DNA of 22,817 bases from a virus. Both the position numbers and the translations under genes were made by a program. The stretch covers positions 1 through 22,817 of IMG/VR virus record IMGVR_UViG_3300010392_004727; one strand, 5' to 3'. The notes under the pieces were generated by a model that saw nothing but the letters and a program-made list of their open reading frames with translations, did no database searches and was not told where the DNA came from. Position 1 is the first letter of the stretch, and each line of letters begins with the position of its first letter. This document shows, piece by piece, positions 13,986-21,338 of this stretch.

Positions 13986-13995
13986 ACCACTACAT
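13986..13995. repeat. Right target-site duplication of the ISAs1 element
   Basis: ACCACTACAT is identical to 12733-12742 and directly abuts the right terminal repeat of the element. Confidence 0.85.
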
Positions 13996-14115
13996 AGGCT
14001 AGATTTGTAGTAACGATTACAGCATGGCTACAATCACAGTTACGTGGAGTATTGTCCCAATCCTAAGCTCAGCGCTCGCTCTAAACAACTTGCTTTGCCA
14101 TACTGGAGGTTATTC

Positions 14116-14307
14116 ATGAATCGCTAATTTAGGAAAGTCGCTGGCAAATTTCTGTCCAACACCGAGTTAGCTGAGAGGGCGTTCAGAATTCTGAACGCCC
14201 TCGATGAAATGACCATAAGTGATCACCAGCTCTGTGTGATTAAGCTTCACCATCCTATAGTTAGTAACTCCACCCCATATCACCAACATCTAGGTTTATT
14301 TCGGTAG
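14116..14307 (+). pseudogene. Possible decayed small gene with an early stop
   Basis: GGAGG stands five bases before ATG 14116, and the frame reads M-N-R-stop, then continues open for about 60 codons: FRKVAGKFLSNTELAERAFR and then ILNALDEMTISDHQLCVIKL, ending at 14307 inside the antisense of the tape measure gene. Composition is protein-like with a helical pattern, and the ribosome site is good, but the TAA at codon 4 breaks it. It may be the relic of a phage or chromosomal gene at the prophage edge. The parent family is not recognised. Confidence 0.3.
14175..14202. repeat. Perfect 28-bp palindrome
   Basis: GAGGGCGTTCAGAA is followed directly by its own reverse complement, centred on the EcoRI-like GAATTC. 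It lies 59 bp downstream of the tape measure stop on the minus strand. A hairpin this long and GC-rich could end phage late transcription although there is no T run, or it could be a protein binding site at the phage boundary. Confidence 0.7.
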
Positions 14308-16861
14308 CTTTATTGCTTTGAGCTTTTTCAACTGTGACTGGATTATCTGACCTAATCCTTAGGTCAATTTCCGACTTACTTTGTACTACCTGGTTTCTTA
14401 TGGGTTGATAGTCTTTAACTAGGCCAGCTTGACCGAGTGGTTGATAGTCTTGGTTTGAGTTTTGTTTGTAGTCGGTGGATGTGTCCCAGGTAACCTGTTC
14501 AGGTGAATCTATCGAGCGTTGTACTTTTTCCTTGGTTGTGATCCCCAGTTCAATATTGCGGTTCTGTAGTGCCTTCATTTTTTTGGCCTGATCCATTACC
14601 TTTTCTTCCCACTTGACCTGCATATCAATTACATATGGGTTATATGCCTGCATGGTCGGCGGTTCATTATTTTTATAAATAGTAGAGTAATACTCCTGCG
14701 TGGTGAGTTTTTTGGTTTCACTGGTACTAATGCCCAGTTCTAGATTGCGGTTTTTCATCCCTTTCATGAGATTAGCCTGGCGCCGCACTTCATCCGCTCC
14801 GGTCGTTTGAGTGTTTAGGAGTAGATTTTGAGTTAGCTGCTCAGTGTTTTGATGCGTCTCATTGTAGTTTTTCTCAGAGTTGAGGACTTTGCTCTGGTTT
14901 AATACTTCATTGGTGGTTACGCCAAGCTCTACATTGTGGTTCTGAAGATCTTTCATTAGTTGCGCTTGGGCTTGAACTTTTTCCACGCCGATTACCTGAG
15001 CATTGACTATTTGATTTTGCTCCTTTAGCTCGCTGCTGTGGTAAGTGGCAGAATAATGTTGCTCGGTTACGAACTTTTGAGTCTGGTTGGCTACCTCGTT
15101 GGTGGTGATCCCTACTTCAACATTTTGGTTTTTTACTTGCTTCATTAGTTTGGCTTGAGCTTTCAGCGAATCGCTGTCACTTTCCAATGTGTTGAGAGTG
15201 TAGGGGGTATATGCTTGATACGCTGTGGGTTTAGTACTTTGGTGGGGTTGCTCCGTGTAGGTAAGGTGTTCATTGGTGGTTAGGGTCGTCACGACCTCTT
15301 TATTTTCTAATCCTTTTGTTGCATCAGACAGCGCTTGGGCTCTACCTTCGTCTTCTCCCCATAGGCCATCCCAGAATGATTTAACTTTGTCCATAACTGC
15401 GGTGATACCGCCAAAGTAATCAATTAGAAGCCCGGCTCCGGCAATGACGGCACCGATGGCGATAATGAATGGCCCTAAAGGATTCGCTAAAGCGATGATG
15501 TTTATCCCGATCAGGGCGAGTTTTACGCCCGCCAATACACCTAGAATACTTGCCATATTGTTGCTGAGAAACAAAACACCACGGCCAAGCGTTCGGAAAG
15601 CACTGAAGGTGTTTTTGACGATTTCACGAAGTTCAGCAATGGTGTCATTACGCCAATCCATGTTTTTCATGTTTTGGGCTAAATCTTCCATGATAAAGGA
15701 AAGTTCCGCCATGATAGGGGTAAGAGCACTGATTTTTAAGGAATCAATGATTGCTCTCATTTTCCCTAATGCGTCACTGAACGCTTGCGCGTTTTTCGTT
15801 GCTTCGGGCTCTACTGGGCCACCGGTATCCTTGAGTAGCTGCTTAGCTTGTTTGTACCCATTAACTCCGCCCTTGAGTACCTTGAGCATTTTCTCACTGT
15901 CGCCGCCAAAAAACTCGTCAGCCATAAAGTTTTGCTTGGCCGTGTCCGTTTCTTTGGCGATTTCACGCAGCAGGATTTGATAAGCTTCGCTCGCGTCTTT
16001 GGCTTTCATCAAATCTTGATAAGCTTTCCGGTTGCCGGTGTCTTCAAAGTAGTCATTCATCGCCCCTGACTGTAGGGTTTTCATTTCTCCCCAGCGTAAA
16101 GCCATCTCTTTGATAGCAGCGTCCATGTCTTCGGCTTCTGCGCCTGCTTGCGTTGCCTGCAAGCGCATTGCTTGGAGTTCTGCCACTGGCATCTGAATGT
16201 CATCGGCTGCACGTTGGAGGGCATCGAGCTCTGAGGCGGTATTATTGATGACATAACCAAAACCTGCCATTGTTCCGACGATCCCTGTGGTTGCGATCGC
16301 CCCCGTTTTTACGCCTTCGACGGTCGGCATTTTGAGTGCTTTGTTTATCCCACGAGGCACCTTCATCCATTTCTGCATTCCGGCGTATTTCTTCTGCAGG
16401 CGGGTGATTTCTTTACCATGGGTTTGATAGCTCTGGTTCAGGCGCTCATACTCAGAATCTAATTTGTAGACTTTGACGCCCGTTTTTGTCAGTGCTTTTC
16501 TAATATCGACCATACGCTTTTTGTAGTCGTTTTGACTTAGCGATAGCTTTTCAACTTTTACGCGTTGCTTTTCGAGCTTGGCGGTTAAGGCTGCACTGGG
16601 GCGCTGTAGTGCGTTGCTTTTTTGTTTCAGCTCATCGAGTTTTTCCACTTCAGCTTTAAGAGCCAAATTGTTTTGTTGCTTGACGGCCTTGAGCTGGTTG
16701 TAGGTGTCTATCATCCCCATTGCGGCGGAGTTTTCAGCCTGGGCTTTCTCTACTTTTTTTATTTCATTTCCGTATTTATTGGTCTCTTTGCTCATTTTTT
16801 TGAGCGGAGCGGTGGCGTTGTCGATCACCCCCATGACAACGGAAAGAAGCATTTTAGACAT
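14261..16861 (-). CDS. Phage tail tape measure protein with internal repeats
   Basis: The 866-aa product is the last recognisable gene of the tail cluster, close to the roughly 815 aa of P2 T. Residues 30-165 are strongly coiled coil; about 458-483 is a hydrophobic glycine/alanine-rich segment (NPLGPFIIAIGAVIAGAGLL) typical of tape measures, which set tail length and enter the membrane during DNA delivery. The C-terminal third is unusual: four copies of a QAxLMKxxxNxNxExGITTxE motif recur about every 63 residues (DNA 14520-15180). The minus-strand leader has AAGGG before the ATG at 16861, directly after a terminator-like hairpin. Downstream there is no U, X or D tail gene, so the usual P2 order stops here. 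Confidence 0.9.
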   Translation of the reverse strand: MSKMLLSVVMGVIDNATAPLKKMSKETNKYGNEIKKVEKAQAENSAAMGMIDTYNQLKAVKQQNNLALKAEVEKLDELKQKSNALQRPSAALTAKLEKQRVKVEKLSLSQNDYKKRMVDIRKALTKTGVKVYKLDSEYERLNQSYQTHGKEITRLQKKYAGMQKWMKVPRGINKALKMPTVEGVKTGAIATTGIVGTMAGFGYVINNTASELDALQRAADDIQMPVAELQAMRLQATQAGAEAEDMDAAIKEMALRWGEMKTLQSGAMNDYFEDTGNRKAYQDLMKAKDASEAYQILLREIAKETDTAKQNFMADEFFGGDSEKMLKVLKGGVNGYKQAKQLLKDTGGPVEPEATKNAQAFSDALGKMRAIIDSLKISALTPIMAELSFIMEDLAQNMKNMDWRNDTIAELREIVKNTFSAFRTLGRGVLFLSNNMASILGVLAGVKLALIGINIIALANPLGPFIIAIGAVIAGAGLLIDYFGGITAVMDKVKSFWDGLWGEDEGRAQALSDATKGLENKEVVTTLTTNEHLTYTEQPHQSTKPTAYQAYTPYTLNTLESDSDSLKAQAKLMKQVKNQNVEVGITTNEVANQTQKFVTEQHYSATYHSSELKEQNQIVNAQVIGVEKVQAQAQLMKDLQNHNVELGVTTNEVLNQSKVLNSEKNYNETHQNTEQLTQNLLLNTQTTGADEVRRQANLMKGMKNRNLELGISTSETKKLTTQEYYSTIYKNNEPPTMQAYNPYVIDMQVKWEEKVMDQAKKMKALQNRNIELGITTKEKVQRSIDSPEQVTWDTSTDYKQNSNQDYQPLGQAGLVKDYQPIRNQVVQSKSEIDLRIRSDNPVTVEKAQSNKATEINLDVGDMGWSY
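14520..15180 (-). repeat. Four tandem degenerate repeats in the tape measure gene
   Basis: Units lie near 15108-15170, 14915-14975, 14723-14785 and 14533-14597, each about 190 bp apart. They encode QAKLMKQVKNQNVEVGITTN, QAQLMKDLQNHNVELGVTTN, QANLMKGMKNRNLELGISTS and QAKKMKALQNRNIELGITTK. The linkers share tyrosine- and asparagine-rich stretches (EQHYSATYHSS, EKNYNETHQNT, QEYYSTIYKNN). Confidence 0.85.
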
Positions 16862-16874
16862 GTTAATCCCTTAT

Positions 16875-16901
16875 AAAAAAAGGAGAGCTATTCGCTCTCC
16901 T
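16875..16901 (-). terminator. Terminator-like hairpin just before the tape measure gene
   Basis: On the minus strand AGGAGAGC and GCTCTCCT form a perfect 8-bp stem around a 5-nt loop, followed by seven T. It overlaps the stop codon of the frameshifted tail chaperone (16888-16890) and ends 13 bases before the tape measure start codon. It should stop or weaken transcription between these two late genes. Confidence 0.75.
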
Positions 16902-17336
16902 GTGGACATCGTTCTATGGCTAGGTCTCGAAAGTGAAGAAGCTCATCAAAAGTGAGTTTATCGATTTCACTGGGTTGCCAACGGAACGCCATTGCTAAGT
17001 CCGCGTAGAGTGGTTCTACATGCGGAATATTTTCAATTAGCGTTCCGTATTCACGAAAAAAGTTGCTAGCGTGGTCAATAGTGGAGCCCAGTTAGCCGGA
17101 TCTAGATTTAGCATATCTCGGTCATCAAGCTCTGATATTCTCGGGATCACAATTTTTCCTGCGTCAAAATCGGCTTGGCAAATGTCGTTAAGGTTCACAC
17201 CGCGCAAATGGCCGGAATGTGGTTTCTGAAGTTCAACTTCTTTGATCGCCACTGTTTTACCTTTCACTTCTTTTTCAATTGCTACCGCCAAGACCGCGAT
17301 TTTGGTTGTGCCTTTGTCTTTAATTGGGTTGGTCAT
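16888..17336 (-). CDS. Tail assembly chaperone, -1 frameshift fusion (E+E'-like)
   Basis: If ribosomes slip back one base at the heptamer at 17061-17055, the 94 codons before it continue into 55 further residues ending AIERCPQESE before TAG at 16890-16888, a 149-aa fusion. The extension contains MAFRWQPSEIDKLTFDELLH, the pattern of the P2 GpE' family (a short W-x-P segment followed by an acidic helix). The two forms probably coat the tape measure during tail assembly, the role known for E/E+E' in P2 and G/GT in lambda. The extension has no start of its own with a good ribosome site, although an internal ATG exists. Confidence 0.75.
17037..17336 (-). CDS. Phage tail assembly protein (E/gp41-like), unshifted form
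   Basis: The 99-aa product MTNPIKDKGTTKIAVLAVAI... has the charged beta-rich N-terminus, the L(K)xPxxxxLRGVNLND-like middle and the LTTLATFF end of the P2/Mu tail assembly chaperone family. The start has AGGAG six bases upstream and overlaps the end of the preceding terminase-like gene by 17 bp. It lies directly before the tape measure, the fixed place for this gene in contractile-tailed phages. It ends normally at TAA 17039-17037 when no frameshift occurs. Confidence 0.85.
   Translation of the reverse strand: MTNPIKDKGTTKIAVLAVAIEKEVKGKTVAIKEVELQKPHSGHLRGVNLNDICQADFDAGKIVIPRISELDDRDMLNLDPANWAPLLTTLATFFVNTER
17055..17061 (-). promoter_or_regulatory. -1 ribosomal frameshift heptamer T TTT TTC
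   Basis: On the minus strand the zero-frame codons read ACT TTT TTC, giving the X XXY YYZ heptamer T TTT TTC, five codons before the zero-frame stop. P2 uses the closely related T TTT TTG at the same place in gene E. The -1 frame downstream is open for 55 codons and encodes a GpE'-like domain. Confidence 0.8.
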
Positions 17337-18018
17337 AGCCTAACTCCTGCCTTAAGTCTTTTAGTTTGATTTTGCGGCCACCACCATCAGGGTCTAGTTT
17401 CATTACTAGTTCAAAGAGGTCATGGGCCTTTTCTCGTTCGCCTGCTTCAAAGTGCCAATCACCGAGCAAGCGGAACATTTTCACTTTGAGTGGGGCATTG
17501 GTTGCTAAGTCACCAGAACGCAGGGCTTTAACTGCATCGGTTAGATATTCATGTTTAAACTCTTTTTTCCCTTTATGGGCGTCTAGAGAGTATTTGAATA
17601 CATAGCCACAGAATGCGGTTTGGCCATTCATCTTCCAGTTTTCTGGTGCCTCTAGCCCCCCATTGACGGCGTCGCGAAAGTCATCGTGAATAGCTTCTAG
17701 TTTGTTGAGGTCTACATGCCATAGAAACCACCACCAAATAACATCGAGATTTCCATAGCTGCCCTTGTGAGTAACGAGAAGTTTTTGTACCAGTGGACGG
17801 TACTTTTCGATCAACGCTTCTTTAAATGGCGCTTTTTCTTTAGTGCCTGCAAGAGTTCGCAGATAAGATAAATCCTGCTTTAAAATCAGTTGCGTCTCTT
17901 CCCATGGCTTGTCGGCAAAGGTTTGGCGAGTTGTTGTACTCGCCGTTGTTATTTCTGCTGCGACAACCGGCTGTAAGTTTTGCTGTTGAGCTTTGCGTTT
18001 CATCAGGATAGATAGCAT
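17320..18018 (-). CDS. P2 M-like terminase endonuclease (small) subunit
   Basis: The 232-aa product matches the P2 M pattern: a basic, Gln/Thr-rich start; LKQDLSYLRTLAGTKEKAPF, like the L-D-x-x-x-L-K stretch of M; KYRPLVQKLLVTHKGSYGNL with DVIWWWFLW after it (Y-x-P-x-V, KG, D-x-I); and a C-terminal helix-turn-helix repeat, LLGDWHFEAGEREKAHDLFE, ending in a basic tail. M pairs with the large subunit P to cut cos sites and package DNA. Its place is unexpected: in P2 it lies between capsid gene N and head completion gene L, whereas here it follows the tail tube and precedes the tail chaperone. The ATG at 18018 has GGAGT eight bases upstream; an ATG five codons later is possible. Confidence 0.75.
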   Translation of the reverse strand: MLSILMKRKAQQQNLQPVVAAEITTASTTTRQTFADKPWEETQLILKQDLSYLRTLAGTKEKAPFKEALIEKYRPLVQKLLVTHKGSYGNLDVIWWWFLWHVDLNKLEAIHDDFRDAVNGGLEAPENWKMNGQTAFCGYVFKYSLDAHKGKKEFKHEYLTDAVKALRSGDLATNAPLKVKMFRLLGDWHFEAGEREKAHDLFELVMKLDPDGGGRKIKLKDLRQELGYDQPN

Positions 18019-18028
18019 GCATTACTCC

Positions 18029-18394
18029 TTATTGGGTAATCATCTCGATGCCATTGAATAGCACTTCAAGTTGACCGTCCTTGGTTGACAATGTAATTGG
18101 ATCCACTGTCCACGCTTCTTTTAGGGTGTATGCTTTGCCACTGTTAGTTTCGATGGTAATGGTCTCATCAACAAAAGCTTTAATTGCTTCTTCATCGGTA
18201 TCTTTCGCGTGAATGATAGTGCATTTGATTGATGGTGCCTCTTCGTAGGACTCTGAGTAACCAAGCGGGCCATCGTCTCCCATCACTGCTTCGCGTTTGA
18301 GGTTACCAAAACCAATTTCTGCTCCTTCCTTGATAGGAAGGCGACCTAATGAACCGGCATTGATCACCGCTCGGCTAGTAATTTTTGTTGCCAT
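18029..18394 (-). CDS. Phage tail tube protein (Mu M-like)
   Basis: The 121-aa product is the size of Mu tail tube protein M, much shorter than P2 FII (about 172 aa). It has the same order: a short start, an insert with GRLPIKEGAEIGFGNLKREA, then ITIETNSGKAYTLKEAWTVD and the C-terminal LEVLFNGIEMI, a beta-rich fold. It should form the hexameric rings of the inner tube inside the contractile sheath. It directly follows the sheath gene with a 3-bp gap and lies before the M-like gene. Confidence 0.85.
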   Translation of the reverse strand: MATKITSRAVINAGSLGRLPIKEGAEIGFGNLKREAVMGDDGPLGYSESYEEAPSIKCTIIHAKDTDEEAIKAFVDETITIETNSGKAYTLKEAWTVDPITLSTKDGQLEVLFNGIEMITQ

Positions 18395-18397
18395 AAT

Positions 18398-19531
18398 TTA
18401 CTTCCTAAATTGAATTTTGCCTGCAACGATAATCAAACCGTTCACGAACTGCGGTGAGTCTTGATAGTTGACGCGTTGTTTATTGGTCTGATCAAGTTCA
18501 ACCACGAGTGATTTTTTATAACCGTCGAAGTCCTGCACGATCCCTCGGTACTCCAAATCCCGGTAGAGTGAAAGCAACTGACTTTTGAACATGGTTGGAG
18601 TCACAATTGGTTGGCCCTTGGCGAAATTGGTTCCATCTTTCGCCACTTTGTGACGTGGATAGATACTCAAGATTTTGGAGCGTTGCTTTTGGCGGAAGAA
18701 CATCGCTGTGGCTGGCGTCATGACGTCTAAATAACTGTTGTCGGCAATACCTGCACCGTTTTCTGTGTATGCAGTAATTGGTCGCTCAATCAGTACTTCT
18801 TTGGCGGAGCTGACCGTGTAGGTGCTTAGACCTTCATATAAAAATAGGTTGCGCTCGGCCCAGTCCCACTCACGAGCGGCAAGGGTATATACGCCGTTTA
18901 GTTTGAGGGTTTGTAGTGGTCGGCAAGGGTCAATCGCCAATGATGGGGCGATTTGGCCTACCCAGGCACCAATAGCAGCCGCATCCGATAGTGGTTTGTT
19001 TTCAGTATCGCCAAAACTATTGATTGGTAGAAAGTTAATCAAAGCGCAGTTGCTTGTCTCGCCGAATGTGATCAGTTCTGCGTGGGTACCTTTCTTTGGA
19101 ATGTACGCGATTCCGGGGATCTGGTTTAGCGCGTTGTAGCGCTCTTCCAGAAACAGCCCGAGCTCACGGATGGTGGTTTCATCGTTGAGTGAGCACATAA
19201 TGTGGTGATATTGGGTGTCACCTAACGCTGCCAGTGCCGCCGCAATATCGTCATCCGCTACGCTGATCGCGTAAATGGGCATGGTATCGTCTTGCTTACG
19301 GAAATAGGTGATCATCTCCACGATGTCAGATGCACCGAAGCTCTCTGCGGCAATAGTTTCATCCATGCAAAGAGTAACAGTGTTAGCGCCAACTTTGGCC
19401 CCTTCTACAGCGTTACCTATTGCTAGAATGCATTGCAGATCTTCGGCACTGTTCGCTAGACTGTTGTCAATTTCGATGTATACACCAGGCACTCGGGCGG
19501 TGGCTGGCACTTCATTAAAGCCAATTCCCAT
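18398..19531 (-). CDS. Phage contractile tail sheath protein
   Basis: The 377-aa product begins MGIGFNEVPATARVPGVYIE, the typical sheath opening (P-x-x-R-V-P-G-V-Y), and ends with the sheath C-terminal domain FVNGLIIVAGKIQF that links subunits. The protein is in the size range of P2 FI and Mu L, but the gene order (DUF2635 protein, sheath, short tube) is Mu-like. It polymerises around the tube and contracts at infection. The start codon overlaps the stop of the upstream gene as TAATG. Confidence 0.93.
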   Translation of the reverse strand: MGIGFNEVPATARVPGVYIEIDNSLANSAEDLQCILAIGNAVEGAKVGANTVTLCMDETIAAESFGASDIVEMITYFRKQDDTMPIYAISVADDDIAAALAALGDTQYHHIMCSLNDETTIRELGLFLEERYNALNQIPGIAYIPKKGTHAELITFGETSNCALINFLPINSFGDTENKPLSDAAAIGAWVGQIAPSLAIDPCRPLQTLKLNGVYTLAAREWDWAERNLFLYEGLSTYTVSSAKEVLIERPITAYTENGAGIADNSYLDVMTPATAMFFRQKQRSKILSIYPRHKVAKDGTNFAKGQPIVTPTMFKSQLLSLYRDLEYRGIVQDFDGYKKSLVVELDQTNKQRVNYQDSPQFVNGLIIVAGKIQFRK

Positions 19532-19728
19532 TATTTGGTCTCCTTATTGGCGGTGGCTTTAGCGTTGACTTTTACCTGAACGACATCTTCGTCGTGCAAA
19601 CGTCGTAGCCAGTAAGCGGAGCGAGGCTTCTCCTCGCCGATGTTTTTTAATGGCTCTCGGGTAAGCGGGTCTTTCACTTTTACCCCTGCCTTGGGTTTGA
19701 GTTTGAATGTTGCTTCGGGTGTTTTCAT
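19531..19728 (-). CDS. DUF2635-like small tail protein, 65 aa
   Basis: The product has the motif KPKAGVKVKDPLTREPLKNI followed by GEEKPRSAYWLRRLHDEDVV, which is the pattern of DUF2635, a small basic protein encoded just before the sheath gene in Mu-like phages. Its function is unknown. The start overlaps the stop of the upstream gene and its own stop overlaps the sheath start, so translation is tightly coupled. Confidence 0.85.
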   Translation of the reverse strand: MKTPEATFKLKPKAGVKVKDPLTREPLKNIGEEKPRSAYWLRRLHDEDVVQVKVNAKATANKETK

Positions 19729-20324
19729 TACGCTGCATCCTGTAGTGCAAAGTGTTCGGCGGCCATCGCCATCAGTTCCCGTTCGAGAGCGGGCGTCCAG
19801 CCAATAAAAGTACGTTTGGGCATTTGGTAATTGCGTTTAGTGAGGTGCCCGCCCTCCCATCGTCCAACTCGTTTACCGTCTTTCTTGTAGTTGGCGTTGT
19901 AAAAGCCATTCACCCGAGTCGAAAAGGAGATTTGTGAACCTTCGTTATGCTCGCGGCCAATGTTCCCGGCTACGCCTTTTAGCCCAACCGCAAAGCTTTC
20001 TTCCGACACTTGGGTGCGCAGTGCTCGGCTAAAACCAAACAGCATGCTTTTATTGTTGACGGTGTTTAATGCGACTAATTGACGATCGTGTTTTGCGCCA
20101 TGCTTCCCCCTGATACCTCGTGAGAAAACGGTCGCTTTCCTCGCCGTTCTCGATTGATAAGGATTATTATCAATATCTCTTTGGTTACGGACTTGCTGTC
20201 TAAAAAATTGACGCGCTCGGTTTGCCATTCGCTTGTTTAGCTCAAACTTTTCAGCCGCCGTCATAACTAAGCTTTCTACTATTTGCGTGAGTTGCTCTGG
20301 GGTTTGCAGCGTCAGTTCTGACAT
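19728..20324 (-). CDS. Virion morphogenesis / tail completion protein (P2 S-like)
   Basis: The 198-aa product is strongly basic in the middle (RTARKATVFSRGIRGKHGAK) and ends with MPKRTFIGWTPALERELMAM, the conserved P-x-R-x-F-(L/I)-G ending of the virion morphogenesis family (P2 S, Mu G). Such proteins act at the head-tail joint or tail end. It is longer than P2 S (about 150 aa) because of an insert between about residues 100 and 150. It overlaps the upstream gene by 13 bp, and TAATG joins it to the next. Confidence 0.85.
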   Translation of the reverse strand: MSELTLQTPEQLTQIVESLVMTAAEKFELNKRMANRARQFFRQQVRNQRDIDNNPYQSRTARKATVFSRGIRGKHGAKHDRQLVALNTVNNKSMLFGFSRALRTQVSEESFAVGLKGVAGNIGREHNEGSQISFSTRVNGFYNANYKKDGKRVGRWEGGHLTKRNYQMPKRTFIGWTPALERELMAMAAEHFALQDAA

Positions 20325-20785
20325 GGTAGATCCTCTTTGTGTCCTACCACGTACACTAGGTCATTGAGTTCAATCGGTTCCGCGGCTGGTTCAAATTCAC
20401 TGGTACACTCGTAGCGAGTGCCGTCTTGCATCCAGTTGCCCAGTTTGTTTTCCTGCAATGAATACTCTTCTTGTAGGTCTATTTTTATCTTGATGTCGCA
20501 CTTGCCATCATCGAGCACTTCGGTTGCAAATGTCGGGAATGGGAGCCCTTTCCCCAACCTGTCAGGATCATTTCTGTTTAGCCAATTTACTAGGTGCATG
20601 AAAAGGATATGCGGCTGGATTGCTGCTGATTGGATGTAAACAATTGCAGTATATTCCAGCGTGTAGCCGTCAACGTATGGCCCTTGTCCGCAAAACACTG
20701 CACCATCTTCGGCCCAGGCCGAGAAGTTTTGCGCATCCGTTACATGACTTTTAAATAGCTCGGTAATACTTTGTAGTGATTTCAT
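20312..20785 (-). CDS. Phage tail completion protein (P2 R-like)
   Basis: The 157-aa product starts MKSLQSITELFKSHVTDAQN and matches P2 R in size, place after L and pattern: an opening helix, FPTFATEVLDDGKCDIKIKI in the middle and an acidic region, VYVVGHKEDLP, near the end. It helps finish the tail end that joins the head. I choose the ATG at 20785, which overlaps the L stop as TAATG and follows GAGGTGG, instead of the upstream start at 20803. Confidence 0.85.
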   Translation of the reverse strand: MKSLQSITELFKSHVTDAQNFSAWAEDGAVFCGQGPYVDGYTLEYTAIVYIQSAAIQPHILFMHLVNWLNRNDPDRLGKGLPFPTFATEVLDDGKCDIKIKIDLQEEYSLQENKLGNWMQDGTRYECTSEFEPAAEPIELNDLVYVVGHKEDLPCQN

Positions 20786-21234
20786 TAAACCACCTCGAAA
20801 CAATAGGTTTCTTCGCCATGAACTAACATGTCTACCGCTTGGCGATACTGCACTTCACAGTGCTGTTTTTTGTCTGTGAGTGCTTGTTGTCGTTCTGCTG
20901 CTTCAGCTGTTGTATCGCAACTGATCTGAATGCCGATCAATTCACTTGCAGTTAGCGAAAACACGGCTTGTTTGTAGAGCGTCTCAGCTGCTTCATCATC
21001 TTCAAAAAGCGCGAGCGACAATTGCTTCAAACTAGCAAATAGTTTTATGGTGCCCTCAAGCTCTTTGTGTACTTTGATGCGTGACACTTTGGCTTGTTGA
21101 AGAATGCCTGCCTCTGTCTCATTGCTTAAGAAATTAAACAGAGACTGGAACTCTGATATTTTCATTGCTGGGTACTTGCTTGTTGCAGGCAGCTCCGACT
21201 CAAATACATCTCTTTTGTCACCAACAAACTGCAT
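20785..21234 (-). CDS. Head completion protein (P2 L-like)
   Basis: The 149-aa product begins MQFVGDKRDVFESELPATSK and is mostly helical, with the ISEFQSLFNFLSNETEAGIL pattern and the A-E-x-(R/K)-x-A-L-x-x-x helix seen near the end of P2 L, which completes the DNA-filled head before tail attachment. P2 L is a little longer (about 169 aa). GGGATGAAG lies upstream of the ATG at 21234. Upstream, the gap to the capsid gene holds a long inverted repeat where gene M would usually lie. Confidence 0.85.
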   Translation of the reverse strand: MQFVGDKRDVFESELPATSKYPAMKISEFQSLFNFLSNETEAGILQQAKVSRIKVHKELEGTIKLFASLKQLSLALFEDDEAAETLYKQAVFSLTASELIGIQISCDTTAEAAERQQALTDKKQHCEVQYRQAVDMLVHGEETYCFEVV

Positions 21235-21262
21235 AGCTTCATCCCAATGTCATGAATTAGGG

Positions 21263-21338
21263 AATGCGGGCAGACAAACGCTGAATACTCGTTAGCCAGA
21301 AAATAAGGCCAATAAGTTAGAGCGTTAGAGCCCGCATT
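21263..21338. repeat. Long imperfect inverted repeat in the N-L gap
   Basis: AATGCGGGCAGACAAACGCT (21263-21282) pairs with AGCGTTAGAGCCCGCATT (21321-21338) over 9 + 6 bp, interrupted by a small internal loop, around a 38-nt loop. On the minus strand it follows the capsid gene, with no T run after it. It may be a processing or stability element in late mRNA, a scar, or the fold of a lost cassette; the arms carry AACGCT/AGCGTT, loosely like integron attC arms but without the attC consensus ends. Confidence 0.65.

Noticed and set aside
15444-15980. 178-aa plus-strand frame opposite the tape measure gene
   Set aside because: Antisense shadow of a strongly coding gene; no ribosome site or recognisable domain.
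18085-18100. Third parS2-like site (TTGACAATGTAAT)
   Set aside because: Two or more mismatches to the palindrome and it lies inside the phage tube gene; likely chance.
21263-21338. Integron attC site
   Set aside because: The arms have AACGCT and AGCGTTAG but lack matching RYYYAAC and GTTRRRY ends at the right places, and no cassette array is present.
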